Shown piece after piece: positions 1 to 5,110 of a stretch of 5,110 nt of DNA. The notes below the pieces were generated by a model, which saw nothing but the letters and a program-made list of their open reading frames with translations, ran no database searches and was not told where the DNA came from. Position numbers and translations under genes: made by a program. Position 1 is the stretch's first letter. Every line of letters starts with the position of its first letter. Origin of the DNA: an uncultured Muribaculaceae bacterium (GTDB lineage Bacteria > Bacteroidota > Bacteroidia > Bacteroidales > Muribaculaceae); assembly GCA_947644475.1 (NCBI GenBank), contig CANRZQ010000204.1, positions 1 to 5,110 on the forward strand. The letters run 5' to 3'.

Positions 1-46
1 CCGCAAGGCTAAGATTTACTAATATTCTCACCGATAAGGCATTACA

Positions 47-745
47 ATGCTTCGGTCGTTGCTTATATTCGCTGTGGCTGTCGTAGCGTCCGCATCGCTT
101 GGCGGATGCAAGGAAGAGGTGCGCCGATATGTAAAAAATATCGGCGACGGCACAGCCACGCCCACGATGAATACGCTCAACGTCAACACTTTCATTTCTG
201 ATTCCGGCTACACGCGCTACTTCATCACCGCCCCCCTGTGGAGCATGTATGAGGACGCTCCCGAGCCGTTCTGGCTATTTCCCGACGGCATCGAACTCGA
301 ACAGTACGACCGCTCGTTGCGCGTGGCCGCGACAATGCGGTGCGACTCAGCCCACTATCTTAGCCAGAAACGCATATGGAGGCTCGACGGCAATGTCGTG
401 ATGGTTAACACGCAGCGCGACAGTTTCCTCACCCAGCAAGTATTCTGGGACCAGATAAAACGCGAGGTATACTCCGACTCATTTGTCCATATCGTACGCT
501 CCGACCGCATAATCGAAGGCTACGGATTCTCTTCCAACGAACAAATCACAGCCTACACCGTAAACCGCCCCACAGGTATCTTCCCCGTGGAACGCACCTC
601 CAAGGCGGCCGTCACTGCCGACACCGCACAGGCCACACCCGACTCGCTGTCGGCCCCGGCTCGCCGTCGACGCGCCGTAAGCCGCCGCCCGGCATCGGCA
701 ACTCCTCAATCGGCCCCGGCCGCACTAACACCCGCAAATCAATAG
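47..745 (+). CDS. lptC: LptC-type LPS export lipoprotein
   Basis: This is probably the periplasmic LptC component of the Lpt bridge, which takes lipopolysaccharide from the LptBFG ABC transporter and passes it toward LptA and the outer membrane. The 232-aa product opens with a lipoprotein signal peptide: a basic start, a hydrophobic core at about residues 4-17, and lipobox LGGC with the lipidated Cys at 21. The conserved domain spans about residues 45-180. Family-like signatures include FPDGIELEQYD (78-88), WRLDGNVVMVN (111-121) and GYGFSSNEQITAY (158-170). A Pro/Ala/Ser/Arg-rich tail of about 50 residues follows and looks disordered; it is an extension beyond the usual LptC domain. The start at 47 is chosen because it gives a complete signal peptide. 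There is no good Shine-Dalgarno, which is normal in this phylum. The adjoining CNNM gene supports the call, since lptC commonly precedes it in Bacteroidota. The upstream 46 bases hold no recognisable gene, though a neighbour's 3' end could lie there. Confidence 0.88.
   Translation: MLRSLLIFAVAVVASASLGGCKEEVRRYVKNIGDGTATPTMNTLNVNTFISDSGYTRYFITAPLWSMYEDAPEPFWLFPDGIELEQYDRSLRVAATMRCDSAHYLSQKRIWRLDGNVVMVNTQRDSFLTQQVFWDQIKREVYSDSFVHIVRSDRIIEGYGFSSNEQITAYTVNRPTGIFPVERTSKAAVTADTAQATPDSLSAPARRRRAVSRRPASATPQSAPAALTPANQ
650..720 (+). repeat. 11-bp direct repeat in the lptC tail
   Basis: TCGGCCCCGGC occurs at 650-660 and again at 710-720, exactly 60 bp apart and in the same reading frame. Both copies encode the tetrapeptide SAPA (residues 202-205 and 222-225). 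An Arg-rich stretch (ARRRRAVSRR) lies between them. This is internal repetition of a low-complexity tail, and nothing marks it as a regulatory site. Confidence 0.75.
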
Positions 746-819
746 AAGCAAGCAAGCTAAAATAAAAAATATGCGTCAGCTTACTTTATAACTTATAACT
801 TATACTTAGCACTTAGTTA
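746..819 (+). repeat. AT-rich intergenic spacer with ACTTATA tandem repeat
   Basis: This 74-bp gap separates lptC from the CNNM gene. Immediately after the lptC stop there are three tandem AAGC units (746-757). From 783 a degenerate 6-8-bp tandem array runs almost to the next start codon: ACTTTATA (783-790), ACTTATA (791-797), ACTTATA (798-804), then two diverged units ending in CTTAG. No Shine-Dalgarno and no TTTG / TAnnTTTG promoter pattern is visible. An A/T-rich leader can itself favour translation initiation in Bacteroidota, so the array may act as an unstructured ribosome-loading region for the gene at 820. That role is inferred. Confidence 0.6.
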
Positions 820-2079
820 ATGACCTCCTGGTTAATCATATCACTCGTCTCGCTTATACTCAGCGCCCTGTTCTCAGGCACGGAAATAGCATATGTCACA
901 GCCGACCGCGTCCGCGTAGAAATCGACATGAAACGCGGCGGCATCATCGGCTCCATCCTCAACCGCTTTTACAGCCACTCGGAATTCTTCATATCGTCGA
1001 TTCTCGTCGGCAACAATGTCGTGCTCGTAATCTACGGTATGGGCACAGCCGCGCTGCTCGAGCCATGGATTAAGACTTGGACCGACAGCGAGGCTCTCGT
1101 GCTTCTCGTCCAGACCCTCATATCCACAGGCATCATCCTCCTTGCCGGAGAATTCATTCCCAAGACCATTTTCCGCATCAACCCCAACAGTTCGATAAAA
1201 GTGATGGCTGTGCCCATCTATATATTCTATATCCTTTTCTATCCCCTCTCGCTTTTTGCCACTTGGCTCTCGAAAATGCTTATGCGCCTTGCAGGCATTA
1301 AGGACAAGAACGTACGCCTCGGACTCATCTCTATCGGCGACCTCAACGACTATCTCGAGGAAACAATCGACAGCCTTGAAGACAAGAAAGAAACCGTGGA
1401 GACAGAAGTAAAACTCTTCCAGAACGCCCTCGACTTCTCATCGACACACTTGCGCGACTGCATGACGCCACGCAACGAAATCGTAGCCGTCGACATCAAC
1501 GACACATCCTACAAAGAACTCTCCGACCTGTTCACCCGCACTGGACGCTCCAAGATAATAGTGTACGACGGAGAAATCGACAACATAGCCGGATATATCC
1601 ACGTGTCGGAACTCTTCGACCCCGCCACCAACTGGCGTCAGAAAATAAAACCCGTGGTATTCGCCCCCGAAACCCTCCTTGCCAACAAAATGATGAAGCG
1701 GCTGCTCAACGAAAAACGCTCCATCGCCGTCGTTGTCGACGAATTCGGCGGCATGGCAGGCCTCGTGACACTCGAAGACCTTGTAGAGGAAATATTCGGC
1801 GACATCCAGGACGAGCACGACAAGACACGCCTCGTGATGCGCTCTATCGACGAAAACAACTATGAATTCTCAGGCCGCTGCGAAATCACAGCCATCAACG
1901 AGAAATTCGACCTCGACCTTCCCGAAAGCGAAGACTATCAGACCATTGCCGGCTACATCCTCAACGCCACCGGCTCCATCCCCTCCGAAGGCGACGACGT
2001 GCTCCTCGGCCAATACTCCTTCCGCATCCTCAAAAAATCGGCCAACCGCCTCCTCCTCCTCCGCGTCACCAAAATCTAA
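820..2079 (+). CDS. CNNM/CBS-domain membrane protein (CorC/HlyC 'hemolysin' family)
   Basis: This 419-aa product has the full architecture of the family. An N-terminal CNNM (DUF21) membrane domain occupies about residues 1-170, with hydrophobic segments near 4-24, 58-80, 93-115 and 127-150. A tandem CBS pair lies at about 214-335, and a C-terminal CorC_HlyC domain at about 345-419. Family motifs are LFSGTEIA (17-24), LVGNNVV (62-68), GEFIPKT (110-116), MTPRNEI at the start of CBS1 (215-221) and VVDEFGGMAGLVTLEDLVEEIFGD split across 305-328. Characterised relatives are implicated in Mg2+ or Co2+ transport or efflux, and the CBS pair probably senses adenine nucleotides. The 'hemolysin' label is historical. 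The Bacteroidota gliding protein GldE belongs to the same family, but nothing here shows a gliding role. Length is normal and no key motif is missing. It is probably co-transcribed with lptC. The substrate is unknown. Confidence 0.93.
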   Translation: MTSWLIISLVSLILSALFSGTEIAYVTADRVRVEIDMKRGGIIGSILNRFYSHSEFFISSILVGNNVVLVIYGMGTAALLEPWIKTWTDSEALVLLVQTLISTGIILLAGEFIPKTIFRINPNSSIKVMAVPIYIFYILFYPLSLFATWLSKMLMRLAGIKDKNVRLGLISIGDLNDYLEETIDSLEDKKETVETEVKLFQNALDFSSTHLRDCMTPRNEIVAVDINDTSYKELSDLFTRTGRSKIIVYDGEIDNIAGYIHVSELFDPATNWRQKIKPVVFAPETLLANKMMKRLLNEKRSIAVVVDEFGGMAGLVTLEDLVEEIFGDIQDEHDKTRLVMRSIDENNYEFSGRCEITAINEKFDLDLPESEDYQTIAGYILNATGSIPSEGDDVLLGQYSFRILKKSANRLLLLRVTKI

Positions 2080-2085
2080 GCCCCC

Positions 2086-2298
2086 ATGGACAAATATAAA
2101 ATCCCATATTTAAATATGATAATTCGAAAATTTGCTGAGCGATACAATCTTTCGCTTGATAAAACATTCGACTATCTGTTCAGTCATGGCGGAATAAAAT
2201 ACCTTGTAGACTATTATAACACCGAGCACCTTCTTCCTGTCGACGACACAATCGATGAATTGGTTCTCACTTGCCGGGACGCAGGAGGAACCTTATAA
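2086..2298 (+). CDS. DUF3791 family small protein, possible antitoxin/partner
   Basis: This 70-aa protein looks like the DUF3791 family, whose function is not established. The family-like pattern runs from an N-terminal helix containing IIRKFAERYNLS (12-23) through a YLFSHGGIKYLVDYY segment (30-44) and TEH (46-48) to VDDTIDELVLTCRDAGG (52-68). The protein appears wholly cytosolic, with no signal peptide or membrane segment. The start at 2086 is preferred over the internal Met at 2116 because the first ten residues extend the predicted helix and bring the protein to the usual family length. No Shine-Dalgarno is visible. The start lies 6 bases after the CNNM stop codon, so translation could be coupled. 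Its stop overlaps the DUF3990 start by one base (TAATG), which implies the two products are made together. A role as neutralising or regulatory partner of the downstream protein is inferred from this arrangement alone. Confidence 0.82.
   Translation: MDKYKIPYLNMIIRKFAERYNLSLDKTFDYLFSHGGIKYLVDYYNTEHLLPVDDTIDELVLTCRDAGGTL
2283..2288 (+). promoter_or_regulatory. Strong Shine-Dalgarno (AGGAGG) fixing the DUF3990 start
   Basis: A perfect AGGAGG lies within the end of the DUF3791 gene, with 9 bases between it and the ATG at 2298. It selects 2298 over the in-frame ATG at 2271. It is the only strong Shine-Dalgarno I noticed before a gene start in the window. This is unusual for Bacteroidota genes and sets the cassette's second gene apart from its neighbours. 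Confidence 0.8.
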
Positions 2299-2780
2299 TG
2301 CGACTTTTCCACGGCACCAACATAGATTTTGGTGAAATATGTTTCGACAAATGTCTCCCTTATAAAGATTTCGGGCAAGGTTTCTATTTGACCGACATTC
2401 GGGAGCAGGCTCATAATATGGCTTTAAGAAAAGCCCGCCATGGAGGAAACCCAATCGTTCAAGAATACGAAATCGAAGATTCAATCTTTACAGAAATATC
2501 TGATTGCAATATCCTTAAATTCGACTCACCTTCCGAAGATTGGGCAAGATTCATTATAGCAAATAGAGAAAGACGCATACCTCCTTTTGAACACTGTTAT
2601 GATATTGTAATTGGACCTGTTGCAGATGATGGTGTTGCCTATGTACTCAGTCGTTACATTGAGGGATCTTTTTCAATAGCAGACGTTGTACGCGAATTGC
2701 AGTTTTCTCATCTCAACAGCCAATATATGTTTGCCACCGAAAAAGCAATCAAACACTTGAAACGCATACGCCATGAGTAA
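2298..2780 (+). CDS. DUF3990 family protein, ADP-ribosyltransferase-like
   Basis: This 160-aa product matches DUF3990, a family placed in the ADP-ribosyltransferase (ART) superfamily; no activity is shown for this protein. Visible motifs in order are LFHGTNIDFG (3-12), KDFGQGFYLT (23-32), QA (37-38), YDIVIGPVADD (101-111) and NSQYMFATEKA (140-150). By analogy with H-Y-[E/Q] type ARTs, His5 and Tyr30 are candidate NAD-binding residues. A polar residue in the last motif, perhaps Gln142, is a candidate third catalytic position; this assignment is inference. There is no signal peptide or membrane segment, so the protein probably acts in the cytosol. The start at 2298 is set by the AGGAGG at 2283-2288 and by the TAATG overlap with the DUF3791 stop. 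The longer form from 2271 adds MPGRRRNLI, which looks unrelated to the family N-terminus. The gene is AT-rich against its neighbours. It could be a toxin or defence effector that modifies a nucleic acid or protein; the target is unknown. Confidence 0.85.
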   Translation: MRLFHGTNIDFGEICFDKCLPYKDFGQGFYLTDIREQAHNMALRKARHGGNPIVQEYEIEDSIFTEISDCNILKFDSPSEDWARFIIANRERRIPPFEHCYDIVIGPVADDGVAYVLSRYIEGSFSIADVVRELQFSHLNSQYMFATEKAIKHLKRIRHE

Positions 2781-2985
2781 AGATGAAATTCGCAAGTTCC
2801 TAATATCGGATATAATTAATAAAGTTACTGAATATATCATAGAAGACACCGGTTGCGACATAACATCAGCCCTGTCTATGCTGTATCAATCACCGGTCAT
2901 AAAATGGCTACAAGACCCCGAGGAAGATTTAACCTCAAAAAGTCCGGCTTACATCTATGAATTAATCAAGCGTTCTTCGCAATAA
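2773..2985 (+). CDS. Small acidic protein of unknown function, third gene of the cassette
   Basis: I do not recognise a named family for this 70-aa product with confidence. It is predicted to be mostly helical and cytosolic. It has an N-terminal amphipathic region (SKDEIRKFLISDIINKV, 2-18), an acidic YIIEDTGCD segment (21-29), ALSMLYQSPVIKWLQDPEED (33-52) and a C-terminal SPAYIYELIKR (57-67). From memory, small proteins ending in a similar S-x-x-Y-x-Y-E-L pattern accompany DUF3791/DUF3990 pairs in other gut Bacteroidota and Firmicutes; this has not been checked. The start overlaps the DUF3990 end by 8 bases (ATGAGTAA) in a different frame, which strongly suggests translational coupling. There is no separate Shine-Dalgarno. 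Its stop codon lies inside the left arm of the terminator hairpin. It could be a second regulatory or antitoxin component, or it could be dispensable. Confidence 0.75.
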   Translation: MSKDEIRKFLISDIINKVTEYIIEDTGCDITSALSMLYQSPVIKWLQDPEEDLTSKSPAYIYELIKRSSQ

Positions 2986-3033
2986 AAGACAACGAGCGGA
3001 TGGCTGTTGGGCCATCCGCTCGTTGTCTTTTAT
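2982..3033. terminator. Bidirectional intrinsic terminator, perfect 23-bp stem
   Basis: A perfect inverted repeat has arms at 2982-3004 and 3011-3033 and a 6-base loop (TGTTGG). The outer part of the stem carries AAAA on the left (2984-2987) and TTTT on the right (3028-3031), so a U-tract follows the GC-rich core on either strand. It sits between the convergent cassette (ending at 2985) and ftsK (ending at 3048), and it can terminate both. The left arm contains the TAA stop codon of the last cassette gene (2983-2985), so a terminating ribosome would sit over the hairpin base. Confidence 0.93.
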
Positions 3034-3047
3034 GAGATGTCATTCAA

Positions 3048-5110
3048 TCAGCCTTGGCCGAGCATTTGCTTGAGGGTCATGATGTCGACGAGGATTGTGC
3101 GGGGCTTGGAACCGTTGACGGGGCCGACGATGCCGGCGGCTTCCAACTGGTCCATCAGGCGGCCTGCACGGTTGTAGCCGAGGTTGAACTGGCGTTGTAT
3201 CGATGACGTGGAGCCTACCTGGCGGCCGACAACGAAACGCGCCACCTCGTCGAACTTCGGGTCGCGCTCGCCCGAGGGGCCGGCTATCGGCGCGTCGCCC
3301 TCGGTCACGGGCACTTCGGGCAGGAGATAAGGCTCGGCAAATCCGGCCTGGTCGTTGATGCTTTCTGTTATTGCCTTCACCTCGGGGGTGGATATGAACG
3401 GGCACTGCATGCGCTCCATCTTGTCATTTTCCTTGAACAGCATGTCGCCGCGGCCGATGAGACGGTGCGCGCCGGGCTGGTCGAGGATAATCATAGAGTC
3501 CATGCGGCCTGCCACCTTGAAGGCCATGCGGCCGGGGCAGTTGGTTTTGATGCCGCCGGTGAGAACCTGCGCCGACGGGCGCTGTGTGGCTATGATGAGG
3601 TGGATGCCCACGGCACGCGCTTTCTGCACAAGACGCTGTATGGGCTGCTCCACTTCCTTTACCTGCATGATAAGGTCGGCAAACTCGTCAATTACGACTA
3701 CGATGTAAGGCATAAAGAAATGTCCGTCGTTGGGATTGAGTTCGCGGCGCGAGAACATTGCGTTGTAGTCGGTGATTTTCACCACTCCGGCCGATTGCAG
3801 CAGTTTATATCGGTTTTCCATCTCGACAACAAGCGAGTTGAGCGTGGCCACGGCCTTCGACATATCGGTGATGATAGGCTGTGGGTCGGTCTCGTTCTCA
3901 TATTCTGTCGACAGCATGGCGATATAGTGACGTTCCAGACGCTTGTAGTGGCTGAACTCTACCATCTTGGGGTCGATCATCACGAATTTGAGTTCCGACG
4001 GATGCTTTTTATAAAGCAACGAGGCTATTATGGCGTTAAGGCCTACGGACTTACCCGTACCGGTGGTACCGGCCACAAGCATATGCGGAATCTTGGCAAG
4101 GTCGACGATAAACACGTCGTTGGAAATAGTAAGGCCGATAGCCATGGGCAGTTCCGCGTCACATTCCTGGAACTGGCGCGAGGTTATCACCGAATGCATC
4201 GACACCATACGGGGCTTGCCGTTTGGCACCTCGATGCCTATCGTGCCCTTGCCGGGGATAGGAGCGATGATGCGGATACCGGTGGCGGCGAGTTTCATGG
4301 CTATGTCTTCCTCCAAACGCTTGATTTGGGCTATGCGGATGCCTTCGGCAGGCACAATCTCGTAGAGAGTGACGGTGGGGCCAACGGTGGCCTCGATGCG
4401 CACAATCTCAATCTTGTACTCGCGCAAGGTGCGGATAATGCGGTCTTTGTTCTCTTCGAGTTCCTCGCGGTTAATCTCGCGCTGGTCGGTCGACTCTACG
4501 AGAAGGTCGGTCGAGGGCATACGGTAATAACTCAACTCGGCACGATGGTCGAAAAGGCCTTTTTCCACCTCGGGAAGCCGCGTCTCCGTAGATGTCGCGG
4601 CCTCAATCTCGGGCGCGGCCACGATAAAGTCGCTTTCTTCGGCCTGTGCGGTTTTTCCGGCTTTCCGCGACGGCGACGAGGCTTCGTCGTCGGGTTCGTC
4701 AATCATAAATGACTCGTCGAGAACGGTTGCCGACAGATCGATGCGATTGGTTTGCGCAGATGTGTCGGGGCGCTGCTCCGATGCGGGCGATGATGCTGCC
4801 TCGTCTGCCGCGGAGGTGGAGGGCGCCTCGGGCTCGCCGCTTACGGTGTCGAGCGTGCGGCTGCGGCGTGTTGCGAGTTCCTGGCGGGCGCGGATACGAG
4901 CCACAGCCGAACGGCCTTTACGCCAAGCCACAATCAACTCGTTGAGGTAAACACACGTCACGGCAAGGACCAAAAGCGCCGACACTATCAATGCTCCGAG
5001 CACCGTGGCGTGCTCGATAAGGAATTTGTTGAGATAGCGGCCATGCACACCGCCCCAGCATATCTCGGTGGCGGCTGTGTATGTAACAAGTCCGGCCACG
5101 GTGGAGACAG
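3048..5110 (-). CDS. ftsK: DNA translocase FtsK (5' end cut by the window)
   Basis: FtsK/SpoIIIE translocases pump DNA at the division septum to segregate the chromosome terminus and help dimer resolution. The visible part is about 687 residues. Numbers here count from a GTG at 5099, which is an internal Val because the frame stays open to the edge. One membrane helix remains at about 31-56. A Ser/Ala/Glu/Asp-rich linker follows (about 62-175), then the alpha/beta motor. The motor has TVGPTVTLYE (238-247), Walker A GTTGTGKS (344-351), MIDPKMVEF (374-382), Walker B VVVIDEFADL (467-476) and ATQRPS (504-509). The C-terminal winged-helix gamma domain, which reads orienting DNA motifs, runs from about 611, with GYNRAGRLMDQLEAAGIVGP (641-660) and GSKPR (663-667). 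The motor has consensus changes: DSMIILD (534-540) replaces the usual DSRTILD, and KTNCPGR (518-524) replaces KANxPxR. The gene ends in TGA, 14 bases beyond the hairpin. The missing N-terminus should hold the other membrane helices. Confidence 0.95.
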   Translation of the reverse strand, partial: VSTVAGLVTYTAATEICWGGVHGRYLNKFLIEHATVLGALIVSALLVLAVTCVYLNELIVAWRKGRSAVARIRARQELATRRSRTLDTVSGEPEAPSTSAADEAASSPASEQRPDTSAQTNRIDLSATVLDESFMIDEPDDEASSPSRKAGKTAQAEESDFIVAAPEIEAATSTETRLPEVEKGLFDHRAELSYYRMPSTDLLVESTDQREINREELEENKDRIIRTLREYKIEIVRIEATVGPTVTLYEIVPAEGIRIAQIKRLEEDIAMKLAATGIRIIAPIPGKGTIGIEVPNGKPRMVSMHSVITSRQFQECDAELPMAIGLTISNDVFIVDLAKIPHMLVAGTTGTGKSVGLNAIIASLLYKKHPSELKFVMIDPKMVEFSHYKRLERHYIAMLSTEYENETDPQPIITDMSKAVATLNSLVVEMENRYKLLQSAGVVKITDYNAMFSRRELNPNDGHFFMPYIVVVIDEFADLIMQVKEVEQPIQRLVQKARAVGIHLIIATQRPSAQVLTGGIKTNCPGRMAFKVAGRMDSMIILDQPGAHRLIGRGDMLFKENDKMERMQCPFISTPEVKAITESINDQAGFAEPYLLPEVPVTEGDAPIAGPSGERDPKFDEVARFVVGRQVGSTSSIQRQFNLGYNRAGRLMDQLEAAGIVGPVNGSKPRTILVDIMTLKQMLGQG

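Larger units (their letters stand above)
2086..2985 (+). other. AT-rich three-gene accessory cassette (DUF3791-DUF3990-small protein)
   Basis: The three genes are packed head to tail with overlaps of 1 and 8 bases. They lie between the CNNM stop codon (2079) and a convergent terminator (2982-3033). Base composition drops abruptly at the left junction: hand counts give 18 G+C of 60 at 2101-2160 and 16 of 60 at 2461-2520, against 36 of 60 at 1921-1980. That contrast, together with small genes of unknown-function families, suggests horizontal acquisition. No integrase, transposase, tRNA or obvious flanking direct repeat marks the insertion mechanism. No promoter is evident between 2000 and 2086, so expression may depend on transcription from the lptC-CNNM operon. 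Confidence 0.7.

Noticed and set aside
1..46. Possible 3' end of an upstream gene before lptC
   Set aside because: Frames end at TAA 10-12 or TAA 20-22, which could be a neighbour's stop codon. With so few codons there is nothing to identify or to choose between frames.
1438..1818. Open frame of 126 codons on the minus strand inside the CNNM gene
   Set aside because: It lies entirely opposite the CBS domains of a well-supported gene and resembles no protein family; it is a shadow frame.
2271..2297. Upstream in-frame ATG for the DUF3990 gene
   Set aside because: It would add MPGRRRNLI, encoded by bases inside the DUF3791 coding end. The perfect AGGAGG at 2283-2288 and the TAATG junction point to 2298.
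2982..3033. Perfect inverted repeat considered as a transposon end, attachment site or structured RNA
   Set aside because: Its single copy, position between convergent gene ends and paired A/T tracts fit a bidirectional intrinsic terminator, and no transposase or second copy is present.
3040..3405. Open frame of 121 codons on the minus strand overlapping the ftsK 3' end
   Set aside because: It is in a different frame over the conserved gamma domain of FtsK. The product is Arg/Pro-rich, as expected of an out-of-frame reading of GC-rich sequence.
3465..4712. Long open frame of 415 codons on the plus strand opposite ftsK
   Set aside because: It is the complement of a clearly real FtsK motor region. 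The translation is rich in His/Gly/Val with no recognisable domain, and GC-rich codon bias on the minus strand explains the lack of stops.
5097..5099. GTG as a possible start of ftsK
   Set aside because: The frame continues without a stop to the window edge (codons for V-S-T precede it). Full FtsK proteins have additional membrane helices upstream, so the gene is simply truncated by the window.

Overview
The window looks like a chromosomal segment of a member of the Bacteroidota, most likely Bacteroidales (possibly Muribaculaceae; the family is a guess). The evidence is a lipoprotein-type LptC followed by a CNNM/CBS 'hemolysin' gene, a pairing typical of this phylum, a Bacteroidales-like FtsK, and few Shine-Dalgarno sequences. 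The core genes are moderately GC-rich: a hand count of 1921-1980 gives 36 G+C in 60.

Layout. (1) Positions 47-2079, plus strand: envelope genes lptC (LPS transport lipoprotein) and a CNNM/CBS/CorC_HlyC membrane protein. They are separated by a 74-bp AT-rich gap carrying a degenerate ACTTATA tandem repeat. (2) Positions 2086-2985, plus strand: a compact, AT-rich three-gene cassette. It holds a DUF3791 protein (70 aa), a DUF3990 protein with ADP-ribosyltransferase-like motifs (160 aa) and an unnamed small acidic protein (70 aa). The genes overlap by 1 and 8 bases and begin 6 bases after the envelope gene's stop codon. (3) Positions 2982-3033: a perfect 23-bp hairpin with A and T tracts, a bidirectional terminator between convergent genes that includes the last stop codon. 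(4) Positions 3048-5110, minus strand: the 3' two-thirds or more of ftsK, cut by the right edge. There is no gene-free stretch over 300 bases.

How the parts fit. LptC and the CNNM protein serve the envelope, and FtsK serves division and chromosome segregation. The central cassette is the accessory element. Its composition, tight coupling and ART-like member suggest a toxin-antitoxin or defence-type module that relies on read-through from the lptC operon. That function is inferred from family and context. I found no RNA genes, insertion sequence or CRISPR. A search by eye for the Bacteroides promoter consensus (TTTG / TAnnTTTG) just before 820 and 2086 found nothing convincing.
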